Shown here piece after piece: positions 15,719 through 23,854 of a DNA stretch of 64,000 bases. The DNA is from RHKX01 sp046330415 (lineage in GTDB: Bacteria > Actinomycetota > Thermoleophilia > Solirubrobacterales > 70-9). The stretch spans positions 1 to 64,000 of the forward strand of contig JAXLSW010000012.1 of NCBI GenBank assembly GCA_046330415.1. Direction: 5' to 3'. How positions within the stretch are numbered: position 1 is the first letter of the stretch; each line of letters begins with the position of its first letter. A model generated the notes under the pieces. It was not told the DNA's origin and searched no databases. It saw only the letters and a list, made by a program, of their open reading frames with translations. The position numbers and the translations under genes are program-made.

Positions 15719-16558
15719 TCAGCCCGCGCGCTCGCGCACCGCGTCCTCGGCGCAGAAGGCGGCGATCTCGCGCGAGAGCCTCCCCCCCTGCCAGGCGAGC
15801 GGGCTCTGGCCGGGCTCCTCGCTGATCAGACGGGCCCGCGGCAGGCTCTCCGCGTACGCCTCGGCCACCGCGTACGGATGCGTGGGGTCGGCATCGTCGC
15901 CGCTCGCCACGACGAGCGCGGGGACGTCGAGCCCCTCGAGTTCGGAGAGCCCGTCGAAGGGCGAGGAGCGCGGGACCTCGCGCAGGGCGCCCGCGAGGGC
16001 GTCGAAATCACGATGGACGGCCAGCCGGTCGCGGGCGATGCGGATCAGCGTCTCGCTCCACTCCGGATCGAGGCCCTTCGAGTAGGCGGCGATGAACCCA
16101 TCGATCCCGTCGCGCTCCAGTCCGTCGGCGAGATCGTCCCAGCCGCCGTGGTCGCCCGCCGGCCCGCCGATCACCGCGGGACCGATCACCACCAACCCGG
16201 CGATGCGATCGGGACCACGCAGCGCCACCCCGACGAGCGTGTGGGCTCCCATCGAATGCCCGCCGAGCACCGGCAGCGGACCGTCCCCGGTGATCGTCGC
16301 GGCCAGCACGGCCTCCATGTCGTCGCCGAGGCGCTCGTAGGTGCGGCTGCCGGGCGCTCCGGGATCGCTCTCCCCGTGCGCGCGGGCGTCGTAGCGGATC
16401 ACCTCGTGGCCGCGGCGCTGCAGCGCGTTGGAGCCGTGCACGACGAGGTTGCGATGGGCGGTCAGCCCGTGGGCCAGCAGGACCGGGGGACCCTCTCCAT
16501 CGCGCGTCCCGCGCAGGGTGACGCCATCGCCCGCGACGGCCTCGAAGTCGCCGTCGAT
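15719..16558 (-). CDS. Alpha/beta hydrolase with a probable non-canonical start
   Basis: About 279 residues. The oxyanion-hole motif LLAHGLTAHRN is followed by RRGHEVIRYDARAHGESDPG, the nucleophile elbow GGHSMG and LRGPDRIAGLVVIGPA. The acid is around VASGDDADP and the tail has GQSPLAWQGG. The only ATG/GTG/TTG in frame (GTG at 16441) would start after the oxyanion-hole motif, so the true start is upstream. No standard start exists between that point and the preceding gene. The best candidate is ATC at 16558-16556, preceded by GGAGG with a 9-nt spacer inside the end of the cyclophilin gene; a CTG nearer the motif is the alternative. The catalytic triad looks intact. The substrate is unknown. 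Confidence 0.72.
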   Translation of the reverse strand: MDGDFEAVAGDGVTLRGTRDGEGPPVLLAHGLTAHRNLVVHGSNALQRRGHEVIRYDARAHGESDPGAPGSRTYERLGDDMEAVLAATITGDGPLPVLGGHSMGAHTLVGVALRGPDRIAGLVVIGPAVIGGPAGDHGGWDDLADGLERDGIDGFIAAYSKGLDPEWSETLIRIARDRLAVHRDFDALAGALREVPRSSPFDGLSELEGLDVPALVVASGDDADPTHPYAVAEAYAESLPRARLISEEPGQSPLAWQGGRLSREIAAFCAEDAVRERAG

Positions 16559-16562
16559 CGGC

Positions 16563-17219
16563 TCAGCCCTCCAGCTTCGCGCTCTCGATGACGACCGGCG
16601 TCGAGGGCTCGCCGTCGCCGCCGTCGGGAGCGAGCTCGGAGATCGCCTTGACGACGTCCATCCCCTCGGTCACCTCGCCGACCAGCGCGTAGTCCGGCGT
16701 CAGGCCGATGTCGGCGGCGACCGCGATGAAGAACTGGCTGCCCGAGCGCCCCGGCGGCTCTGCCGCGGTCTTCGCCATCGCCACGGTGCCCTCCGTGTAG
16801 GAGAGCCCCGGTGGGGGCTTCTCGTCGATCGAGTAACCCGGGCCGCCCATGCCGTCCCCCTCGGGGTCGCCCCCCTGAATCAGGAAGTCGCCGACCACCC
16901 GGTGGATCGTCAGGCCGTCGTAGAAGCCCTGCTCGACGAGGCTCTGGAAGGAGGCCGCCGTTTTCGGGTTGCGGTCGTCGAAGGTGATCGTGAAGCTGCC
17001 GCAGTTCGTGTCGAACACCGCCCCGTCGGCGGTCGGGGCATCAGCCTTGGGGGGCGTCGCCTTGCGCTGGAGCGCACCGGGGTCGTCGACGGGCGTGCAG
17101 TCTCCCGATGACGCCTCGGTGGTCTCGTCCCCGCCGCCCCCACAGGCGGCCAGAAGCAGCGCCAGGAGCGCCAGGCCCGCAGCCGCGAGGGCCGCCGCGC
17201 GCTTGCGGTGGCAGCTCAT
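16563..17219 (-). CDS. Lipoprotein cyclophilin-type peptidyl-prolyl isomerase (second of pair)
   Basis: A 218-residue exported lipoprotein: basic start, hydrophobic core, lipobox LLAAC followed by a Gly run. The cyclophilin domain covers about residues 60-215: FTITFDDRNPKTAASFQSLVEQGFYDGLTIHRVVGDFLIQGGDPEGDG, a GPGYSIDEK loop and GSQFFIAVA. The FHRV-type catalytic Arg is present as IHRV, and the QGGDP loop is intact. It should catalyse proline cis-trans isomerisation of exported proteins on the outer face of the membrane. The ATG at 17219 overlaps the stop of the upstream paralogue by 4 nt. Confidence 0.87.
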   Translation of the reverse strand: MSCHRKRAAALAAAGLALLALLLAACGGGGDETTEASSGDCTPVDDPGALQRKATPPKADAPTADGAVFDTNCGSFTITFDDRNPKTAASFQSLVEQGFYDGLTIHRVVGDFLIQGGDPEGDGMGGPGYSIDEKPPPGLSYTEGTVAMAKTAAEPPGRSGSQFFIAVAADIGLTPDYALVGEVTEGMDVVKAISELAPDGGDGEPSTPVVIESAKLEG

Positions 17220-17938
17220 GACGCCGGGACGACCTCCATGTCGTCGATCGTGACGGTTTTCCGCGGTGGTCCGTCGCCGACCCCGAGCGCCTCGATGGCG
17301 GCGACGGTGTCGAGGCCTTTCGTCACCTCACCGACGTAGGCGTAGTCGGGCGGGAGCTGCGCATCGGGGCCCGAGACGACGAAGAACTGGCTTCCGGAGC
17401 GCCCCGCCGGCTCGTCGGCGGCCTTGGCCATCGCGACCACCCCGCGCTTGTAGGTCGTGTCCTCGGGGACCTTCTCGTCGACGAAGTAGCCGGGACCACC
17501 GGAGCCGGCGCGCTGGGAGTCGTCGGCGAGCGGGTCGCCGCCCTGGATGACGAAGCCCGGCACCACCCGGGAGAACGTGAGGCCGTCGTAGAAGCCCTCG
17601 TCGACGAGGTGGCGGAATGAAGTCGTGGTCGCCGGCGATGCGTCGACGTCGAGAGCGATCGTGAAGTCACCCTCGCTCGTCTTCACGGTCACGTCGGCCG
17701 GATCGGTTACGACCTCCGTCGGGCAGGCGACGTCGCCGCCCTCGTCGGGGACCTGCGTGCACTCGATCGCCGCCGTCGTCGTCGTCGTGTCGGTGGTCGG
17801 CGGCGCGGAGGTGGAATCACCTTCATCGTCCCCGCAGGCCGCGAGGCCCGCGCTGAGCGCGAGCGCAGCCATGGCCACCGCGACGCGCCTTCGCGTTCGC
17901 GATCGGCCCACTTCGCTTTCGATCGGGGTGGTGCTCAT
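17216..17938 (-). CDS. Lipoprotein cyclophilin-type peptidyl-prolyl isomerase (first of pair)
   Basis: A 240-residue paralogue of the downstream gene. A twin-Arg-like basic N-terminus and hydrophobic stretch lead to the lipobox LAAC near residue 34. A Thr-rich linker (TTDTTTTTAA) precedes the cyclophilin domain: FRHLVDEGFYDGLTFSRVVPGFVIQGGDPLAD, GGPGYFVDEK, GSQFFVVSG. The catalytic Arg is in FSRV. The ATG at 17938 fits the signal peptide; the open frame upstream to 18073 overlaps the divergent methyltransferase and is not supported. Both cyclophilins are probably cotranscribed and act on exported proteins. Confidence 0.87.
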   Translation of the reverse strand: MSTTPIESEVGRSRTRRRVAVAMAALALSAGLAACGDDEGDSTSAPPTTDTTTTTAAIECTQVPDEGGDVACPTEVVTDPADVTVKTSEGDFTIALDVDASPATTTSFRHLVDEGFYDGLTFSRVVPGFVIQGGDPLADDSQRAGSGGPGYFVDEKVPEDTTYKRGVVAMAKAADEPAGRSGSQFFVVSGPDAQLPPDYAYVGEVTKGLDTVAAIEALGVGDGPPRKTVTIDDMEVVPAS

Positions 17939-17989
17939 CGCAGCTCCCGGGCGAGCCCGGATGGCGCGCCAGCCTAACGGGTTGCGATC

Positions 17990-18646
17990 ATGCCGCCCGT
18001 GAGCGAAGTGGAGAGCAGCCCCGGCGGCCGCGTGCGCGTGATCGGCCGCGCCCTCAACGCGTCGGTGGCCCACGCGCCCTGGCTCTGGCCCCTAATGCGG
18101 CGCCCGATGACCCGCTACTTCGACGACCTCGCCGCGGGCTGGGACGAGCGGACCGGGGCGCCGGGTGCCGACCACCTCGCACCGCTCGCGGTGGCGGTAA
18201 CGAAGATCGACCGTCGCCCCGAGCGGGCGCTCGACATCGGCACCGGCACCGGCGTCGCGGCGTTGTTCGTGGCCAGGGAGTTCCCGCGCGCCTCGGTTCG
18301 CGGCGTCGACATCTCCGAGGAGATGATCCACCTGGCGAAGGGCAAGGTCGGGCTCGACCCCGAGGGACGGGTCGCCTTCAGGGTCGCCGACGCGTCGTCG
18401 CTGCCCTTCGAGAACGGCCACTTCGACCTCGTCACCCAGCTCAACATGCCGCCGTTCTTCTCGGAGACCGCCCGGGTGCTGCGCCACGGCGGCCACGCCA
18501 TCGTGGCCGCGAGCTCGGGGGACCGGACGCCCTTCTTCACGCCCGACGCGGTGCTGCGCCGGGGATTCGAGCGCAACGGCATGGTCACGGTCAAGGCGGG
18601 CAAGATCGGGCGCGGCTCCTACTTCGTGGCTCGAAAGGGAGACTGA
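17990..18646 (+). CDS. Class I SAM-dependent methyltransferase
   Basis: A 218-residue Rossmann-fold methyltransferase. The AdoMet-binding motif I is ALDIGTGTGVAALFVAREFP, about residues 79-98. The acidic motif II GVDISEEMIHLAK and motif III RVADASSLPFENGHFDLVTQLNMPPFF follow. The substrate is not evident; the layout resembles UbiE/small-molecule methyltransferases. The ATG at 17990 is divergent from the cyclophilin pair, and the gene ends 4 bp before the lipid kinase gene, so it may be the first gene of the following operon. Confidence 0.83.
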   Translation: MPPVSEVESSPGGRVRVIGRALNASVAHAPWLWPLMRRPMTRYFDDLAAGWDERTGAPGADHLAPLAVAVTKIDRRPERALDIGTGTGVAALFVAREFPRASVRGVDISEEMIHLAKGKVGLDPEGRVAFRVADASSLPFENGHFDLVTQLNMPPFFSETARVLRHGGHAIVAASSGDRTPFFTPDAVLRRGFERNGMVTVKAGKIGRGSYFVARKGD

Positions 18647-18650
18647 CGCC

Positions 18651-19571
18651 GTGCCCGGGGCTCGCTATCTGCTGCTCGTCAACCCCTCCGCCGGGGCCGG
18701 GCGCGCCATGAAGCGCCTGCCGGCCATCGAGGCGGCGATGCGCGAGCACGGGCTCAGCTTCCGCAGGGTCGAGACGACCGGGATCGAGCACGCGTGCCGC
18801 GAGGCCGCCGCCGCGGCCGCGGCCGGCGAGATCCCGGTCGTCTGCAGCGGTGACGGGCTCATCGGCAAAGTCGGCGGCGTCCTCGCCGGTGGGACGACGC
18901 CACTCGGCGTTGTCCCGGGCGGCCGCGGCAACGACTTCGCCCGCGTCGTCGGGATCCCCACCGAGCCCGCCGAGGCGGTGGCGATCCTCGCGGCCGATCA
19001 CCGCCGCCGGATCGACGTGGGCGAGGCCAACGGGGAGCGCTTCCTCTGTATCGCCTCCTTCGGCTTCGACTCCGACGCGAACCGGATCGCGAACGAGACC
19101 AAAGTGGTCCGCGGCCCGCTCGTCTACGCCTACGCCGCGTTGAGGGCGCTGTGGAAGTGGAAGCCGGCCAACTTCGTCGTCACCGTCGACGGCGAGGAGA
19201 GGCGCGTGCGTGGCTACGCGGTCGCCGTCGCGAACTCCAAGGCCTACGGCGGCGGCATGTTCGTCGCACCGGACGCGGTGCTCGACGACGGCGAGCTCGA
19301 TGTGATCATCACCGGGGATGGGCCCAAGCGCGCCTTCATCACGGGGCTTCCCGACGTCTTCAAGGGAACGCACATCGACCGGCCGGAGGTGAGCACCGCT
19401 CGCGGCGCCGTCGTCGAGGTGAGCGCCGATCGGCCGTTCGACGTCTACGCCGACGGGGACAGGCTCACGGAGCTCCCGGCCACGATCCGGGTTCTGCCGA
19501 ACGCCCTCGAGCTGATCGCCCCCGCCCCCGAGGGTGCGGCGGGGGTCACGCCGCCGGACGGAGGCCCGTGA
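18651..19571 (+). CDS. Diacylglycerol/lipid kinase family protein
   Basis: A 306-residue member of the YegS/DagK family that phosphorylates lipids using ATP. It has LLLVNPSAGAGRAMKRLP near the N-terminus, the nucleotide loop VVCSGDGLIGKVGGVLAGG (a GGDG-type motif with Ser-Gly-Asp-Gly) and PLGVVPGGRGNDFARVVGIP. A C-terminal beta-sandwich contains NSKAYGGGMFVAPDAVLDDGELDV and DRPFDVYADGD. All family landmarks are present. Its GTG start at 18651 lies 4 bp after the methyltransferase, and its TGA overlaps the murT GTG by 3 nt. Adjacency to murT suggests a role in recycling cell-envelope lipids, though only by position. Confidence 0.86.
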   Translation: MPGARYLLLVNPSAGAGRAMKRLPAIEAAMREHGLSFRRVETTGIEHACREAAAAAAAGEIPVVCSGDGLIGKVGGVLAGGTTPLGVVPGGRGNDFARVVGIPTEPAEAVAILAADHRRRIDVGEANGERFLCIASFGFDSDANRIANETKVVRGPLVYAYAALRALWKWKPANFVVTVDGEERRVRGYAVAVANSKAYGGGMFVAPDAVLDDGELDVIITGDGPKRAFITGLPDVFKGTHIDRPEVSTARGAVVEVSADRPFDVYADGDRLTELPATIRVLPNALELIAPAPEGAAGVTPPDGGP

Positions 19572-20962
19572 GCCCCCCTCGATCGCGCGCCTTCGGCGCC
19601 AAGGTCCTCGGCGCGCGCGCCGTCGGCTCGATCAGCCGCCGCAGCGGCCGCGGCGGCGGGACGACCCTGCCCGGCCGGATGCTCCTGCGCACGGCGCCCG
19701 ACGCCATCGGGCGCCTCTCCTCCCGTCTGAGCGGCGAGCGCGCGGTCATCAGCGCGACCAACGGCAAGACGACGACGGCCGGGATGATCGCGGCCGAGCT
19801 CCGCGCAGCCGGCCGCGAGCCGGTCCACAACAGGGCGGGATCGAACATGGCCTGGGGCGTCGCGACGGCGCTGCTCGAGCAGCGCGGGACCGAGGGGCTG
19901 CTCGAGGTCGACGAGGCGTGGCTGCCGCGGGTGGCCGCGGAGCTCGATCCGACCCTCCTCATCCTCGGCAACCTGTTCCGCGACCAGCTCGATCGCTACG
20001 GGGAGCTCGAGCGCCTCGCGGACGAGTGGGCGGAGCTGATCGCCGCGAGCCCGGCGTCGATGGGCCTCGTCCTCAACGCGGACGATCCCCTGGTCGCCGA
20101 CCTCGGCCGCGACGAGCAGCTCCAGACCCGGCCCGGCACCACCTACTTCGGGATCGAGGATGCGTCCCGGGCCCTGCCCGAGCTGCAGCACGCCTTCGAT
20201 GCCAAGCACTGCCGGCGCTGCGGATCCCCCTACCGCTACGAGCGCGCCTTCGTGGGCCACCTCGGCCATTACTCGTGCCCCAACTGCGGCGCTGACCGAC
20301 CCACCCCCGACGTCCGCGCAACCGCGATCGAGCTGCGCGGCATCGAGGGGACCACCTTCCGCGCCGAGACCCCGGCCGGGGACCTCGACGTCGAACTCCC
20401 CCTCCCCGGCCTCTACAACGTCTACAACGCGCTCGCGGCCATCGCCGCCGGGCTCCGGCTCGGGGTCGGACTCGAGCAGATCAGCTCCGGCCTGCAGTCG
20501 GTTCGCGCGGTGTTCGGCCGCGTCGAGACCATCCCGATCGAGGGGGTCGACGTCTCGATCCTGCTGATCAAGAACCCCGCCGGCGCCAACGAGGTGCTGC
20601 GCACGCTCGCGCTCGAATCGGAGCGCTCCGGCCAGCCCCTGGAGCTGTGGGTGGCGCTCAACGACCGAATCGCGGACGGCCGCGACGTCTCCTGGATCTG
20701 GGACGCGGACTTCGAGCTCCTCGCCCCCTCGACGGGACATGTGATCTGCGGTGGCACGCGCGCCGCCGAGATGGCTCTGCGGCTCAAGTACGCGGGTTTT
20801 CCGGCGGATCGGATCGAGGTCATCGAGGACATCGAATCCTCCTTCGACATCGCCGTCCGCCGCGCCGGCGAGCGCCTCTTCGCGCTGCCGACCTACACGG
20901 CGCTGATCGAGCTGCGGACCCTGATCGCGCGGCGCGGGCTCGCCGCGGAGTTCTGGCGATGA
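19568..20962 (+). CDS. murT: Lipid II isoglutaminyl synthase subunit MurT (Mur ligase family)
   Basis: A 464-residue Mur-ligase-type protein. The ATP-binding loop SATNGKTTT is at residues 62-70. A four-cysteine zinc ribbon (CRRCG ... CPNCG, about 214-241) interrupts the central domain, and the DUF1727 C-terminal domain follows (LLIKNPAGANEVLRTL, ALNDRIADGRDVSWIWD). The ribbon plus DUF1727 distinguishes MurT from MurC-F. With GatD it amidates the alpha-carboxyl of D-Glu in lipid II, GatD supplying ammonia from glutamine. The GTG at 19568 overlaps the lipid kinase stop; the frame is open further upstream only as a shadow. Its stop overlaps the ATG of the GatD fusion by 4 nt. Confidence 0.92.
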   Translation: MSPPRSRAFGAKVLGARAVGSISRRSGRGGGTTLPGRMLLRTAPDAIGRLSSRLSGERAVISATNGKTTTAGMIAAELRAAGREPVHNRAGSNMAWGVATALLEQRGTEGLLEVDEAWLPRVAAELDPTLLILGNLFRDQLDRYGELERLADEWAELIAASPASMGLVLNADDPLVADLGRDEQLQTRPGTTYFGIEDASRALPELQHAFDAKHCRRCGSPYRYERAFVGHLGHYSCPNCGADRPTPDVRATAIELRGIEGTTFRAETPAGDLDVELPLPGLYNVYNALAAIAAGLRLGVGLEQISSGLQSVRAVFGRVETIPIEGVDVSILLIKNPAGANEVLRTLALESERSGQPLELWVALNDRIADGRDVSWIWDADFELLAPSTGHVICGGTRAAEMALRLKYAGFPADRIEVIEDIESSFDIAVRRAGERLFALPTYTALIELRTLIARRGLAAEFWR

Positions 20963-22452
20963 GCACGGCCGCCCCTCCCCAGCCCGCCTCCGTGGTCTGG
21001 CACGACGCCGAGTGCGGCGGCTACTCGGCCGATCTGCCCGCCTGGGAGCGGCTCGCCGAGGCGCACGACGGCCCCGTGCTGGATCTCGGCGCCGGCAGCG
21101 GGCGGGTCGCCCTGCACCTGGCAGCCCGCGGCCACGAGGTGGTCGCCGTCGACTCCGACCCGGACCTGCTGGCGACGCTGCGCGGGAGGGCCGCGGCACG
21201 ATCGCTGCACGTGGAGACTCTGGTCGCCGACGCGCGCGAGCTCGACCTCGCCGACCGCCGGTTCGGCCTGGCCCTCGCACCGATGCAGCTCGCCCACCTG
21301 CTCGGGGGGGCCGCCGGGCGCCGTCGCGCTTTCTCCGCCGTCGCCGCCGCCCTGTCCGCAGGCGGCGCCCTGGCGATGACCGTCCTCCGCGAGCCGCTGC
21401 CGCCGTCGGGGACCCCGGCTCCCCTGCCCGACGTGCGCGAGGTCGACGGCTGGGTTCATTCGAGCCTGCCGATCGCCGTCGAGGTCGCGCCGAGCTCGAT
21501 CGAGCTGGTGCGCCTGCGCCAGCTGGTCTCCCCCGACGGGGAGCTGACCGAGCGGCGCTCTGTGACCACGCTCGACCGGATCGACCCGGCCGACCTCGAC
21601 GCCGACCTCGAGGCCTGCGGCCTGACCGTCTCCGCTGCGGAGCCGATCGCCGAGACGGACGAGCACGTCGGCTCGCTGCTCGTCGTCGCGACGCGGACCC
21701 CGGAGGTGCCGATGTCTGAGCTCAGGCTCCTCGCCCTCTACCCCGAGCAGATGAACATCTACGCGGATCGCGGCAACGTGATCTTCCTCCGGGAGCGGTG
21801 CCGCTGGCGCGGGCTCGGCTTCAGCTACACCGCGGCGGGCATCGGGGAGGGATTCGACCCCGACGCCCACGACCTGATCTACATCGGCGGCGGCCAGGAT
21901 CGCGATCAGCTGATGGTCGCCGAGGACATGCGCCGAACCAAGCGCGACGCGATCTCCTCGGCGCTGGCCGACGGCTCCTCCCTGCTCGCCGTCTGCGGCG
22001 GCTATCAGCTCCTCGGCAGCCGCTACCAGCTCGGCGATCGACGGATCGAGGGGCTTGGGCTCGCCAACCTCGAGACGGTCCGCGAGGAGGGCGAGCGCCT
22101 GATCGGCAACGTCTCGATCGAGGTCGACCTCGGCACCGGGCCACGCGTTCTCGCCGGCTTCGAGAACCACGGCGGCCGCACCTACCTGGGCAGCGGAGCC
22201 GAGCCCCTCGGGCGGGTCCTCCACGGTAACGGCAACAACGGCAAGGACGGCTTCGAAGGGGTGCTGCGCGGGAACCTGATCGGCACCTACCTGCACGGTC
22301 CACTGCTGCCGAAGAACGCCTGGCTCGCCGACGAGCTGATCGCTCGGGCCATCGAGCACAGCTCCGGGACACGCCCGCTCCTCGAGCCGCTCGACGACGC
22401 GCTCGAGAACGCGGCCCACGCCGGCGCCGAGGCCGCGGCGCGGAGGGGCTGA
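20959..22452 (+). CDS. gatD: Methyltransferase-GatD fusion (lipid II isoglutaminyl synthase glutaminase subunit)
   Basis: One uninterrupted 497-codon frame encodes two domains. Residues 1-250 are a SAM-dependent methyltransferase (VLDLGAGSGRVALHLAARGHEVVAVDSD, then LVADARELDL). Residues 252-497 are a class I glutamine amidotransferase of the GatD type (LLALYPEQMNIYADRGN, YIGGGQDRDQ, nucleophile Cys346 in LLAVCGGYQLLG, His446 in GTYLHGPLLPKN). GatD normally stands alone at about 245 residues. At the junction an ATG at 21712 is preceded by GGAGG with 5-nt spacing, so free GatD could also be made by internal initiation. The ATG at 20959 overlaps the murT stop. The amidotransferase assignment is firm; what the methyltransferase modifies is unknown. 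Confidence 0.87.
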   Translation: MSTAAPPQPASVVWHDAECGGYSADLPAWERLAEAHDGPVLDLGAGSGRVALHLAARGHEVVAVDSDPDLLATLRGRAAARSLHVETLVADARELDLADRRFGLALAPMQLAHLLGGAAGRRRAFSAVAAALSAGGALAMTVLREPLPPSGTPAPLPDVREVDGWVHSSLPIAVEVAPSSIELVRLRQLVSPDGELTERRSVTTLDRIDPADLDADLEACGLTVSAAEPIAETDEHVGSLLVVATRTPEVPMSELRLLALYPEQMNIYADRGNVIFLRERCRWRGLGFSYTAAGIGEGFDPDAHDLIYIGGGQDRDQLMVAEDMRRTKRDAISSALADGSSLLAVCGGYQLLGSRYQLGDRRIEGLGLANLETVREEGERLIGNVSIEVDLGTGPRVLAGFENHGGRTYLGSGAEPLGRVLHGNGNNGKDGFEGVLRGNLIGTYLHGPLLPKNAWLADELIARAIEHSSGTRPLLEPLDDALENAAHAGAEAAARRG

Positions 22453-22453
22453 G

Positions 22454-22942
22454 GTGGCTGAGACGGCCCCCCGGGAGCGTCCCGTCATCGGCTGGCGGGA
22501 GTGGGTGGAGCTGCCGTCGCTCGGCGGCGCGACCGTGAAGGCGAAGGTGGACACCGGTGCCCGCACCTCGACGCTGCACGCCTTCGACGTCAGCGAGGAG
22601 GAGCGCGACGGCGAGCCGTTCGTCAGCTTCTCCTACCATCCGGTCCAGCGCGACGAGGAGCAGACGGTGCACGCCTCCGCCCCGCTCGTCGACCGCCGCA
22701 CCGTCACCGCATCCAACGGGCAGAGCGAGCTTCGCTACGTTGTGGCGGCTGAGGTCGTGATCGACCAGGAACCGGTCGCGATCGAGCTGACGCTGACCCG
22801 GCGCGATGCGATGGGCTTCCGGATGCTCCTCGGCAGACGCGCCCTGCGCGGACGTTTCGTGGTCGACCCGAAGCGCTCCTACCGGGCGGGAGTATCGAAG
22901 CGAGTGCGCCGCGCGGCGCGAAAGGAACGACGGGCCAGATGA
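22454..22942 (+). CDS. RimB-like putative ATP-dependent zinc protease (retropepsin-like fold)
   Basis: A 162-residue protein of the RimK-associated family: IGWREWVELPSLGGATVKAKVDTGARTSTLHA, where DTGARTS is the aspartyl-protease-like motif. ERDGEPFVSFSYHPVQ, a NGQSELRYVV strand and FRMLLGRRALRGRFVVDPKRSY complete the family pattern. In Pseudomonas the homologue RimB trims glutamates added by RimK to ribosomal protein S6. The GTG start at 22454 is 1 bp after the gatD stop, and its end overlaps the RimK-like gene by 4 nt. This suggests a ligase/protease pair that adds and removes amino acids on a shared target. Confidence 0.84.
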   Translation: MAETAPRERPVIGWREWVELPSLGGATVKAKVDTGARTSTLHAFDVSEEERDGEPFVSFSYHPVQRDEEQTVHASAPLVDRRTVTASNGQSELRYVVAAEVVIDQEPVAIELTLTRRDAMGFRMLLGRRALRGRFVVDPKRSYRAGVSKRVRRAARKERRAR

Positions 22943-23853
22943 AGTTCGCGGTGCTGAGCAGACGCCCCTCGCTGTACTCGACCAGGCGGCTGGTGGAGGC
23001 GGGCAGGCAGCGCGGCCACGAGATGTCGGTGATCAACTACCTGCGCTGCTACATGGACCTGACCTCCCACCGCCCGCAGGTGCTGCACCGCGGCGAACCG
23101 GTTACCGGGTTCGACGCGGTGATCCCCAGGATCGGCGCCAGCAACGCCTTCTACGGCGCCTCGGTCGTCCGCCAGTTCGAGATGATGGGCGTCTTCAGCG
23201 CCAACGAGTCGCTCGGCATCAGCCGCGCCCACGACAAGCTCCGTCAGCTCCAGCTCCTCGCCCGCGCCGGGATCGGCATGCCCGTGACCGGCTTCGCTCA
23301 CGACTCCGACGACATCGCCGGGATCATCGACTCGGTGGGCGGCGCGCCCGTGGTCGTCAAGCTGCTGGAGGGAACGCAGGGCAAGGGCGTGGTCCTCGCC
23401 GAGACCCGCAAGGCCGCGGAGTCCGTGATCGGCGCATTCCGCGAGCTCGACGCCAACATCCTCATCCAGGAGTTCATCAAGGAGGCGGGCGGGACCGATA
23501 TCCGCGCCTTCGTGGTCGGGCGGCGCGTCGTCGCCTCGATGATCCGCACCGCGGCCAAGGGCGAGTTCCGCTCCAACATCCACCGCGGCGGCACCGCGGA
23601 GGCGGTCAAGCTGACACCCGAGGAGCGCTCGACGGCGCGCCGGGCTGCCTCTCGCGTCGGCCTCGCCGTCGCCGGCGTGGACATGATGCGCTCCAACCAC
23701 GGTCCCGTCGTCCTCGAGGTCAACAGCTCTCCGGGCCTGGAGGGAATCGAGCTCGCCACCGGCGTCGACGTCGCCGCCGAGGTCATCAAGTTCCTCGAGA
23801 CGAACGTCCGGCCGGCCCCGAAGCGTCAGCGCAAGCCCCGCAACCGCGGCTGA
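22939..23853 (+). CDS. RimK-like ATP-grasp amino acid ligase
   Basis: A 304-residue ATP-grasp enzyme. The N-terminal domain has FAVLSRRPSLYSTRRLVEAGRQRGHEM and FDAVIPRIGASNAFYGASVVRQFEMMG. The ATP-grasp core includes PVVVKLLEGTQGKGVVLAE, NILIQEFIKEAGGTDIRAFVVG, EFRSNIHRGG and the metal-binding VVLEVNSSPGLEGIE, which is close to RimK. RimK adds glutamate to the C-terminus of ribosomal protein S6; related enzymes glutamylate coenzyme F420 or build peptides. Its substrate here is not known. The position in an operon with MurT/GatD raises the possibility of a cell-wall or cofactor target. Confidence 0.86.
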   Translation: MKFAVLSRRPSLYSTRRLVEAGRQRGHEMSVINYLRCYMDLTSHRPQVLHRGEPVTGFDAVIPRIGASNAFYGASVVRQFEMMGVFSANESLGISRAHDKLRQLQLLARAGIGMPVTGFAHDSDDIAGIIDSVGGAPVVVKLLEGTQGKGVVLAETRKAAESVIGAFRELDANILIQEFIKEAGGTDIRAFVVGRRVVASMIRTAAKGEFRSNIHRGGTAEAVKLTPEERSTARRAASRVGLAVAGVDMMRSNHGPVVLEVNSSPGLEGIELATGVDVAAEVIKFLETNVRPAPKRQRKPRNRG

Positions 23854-23854
23854 G

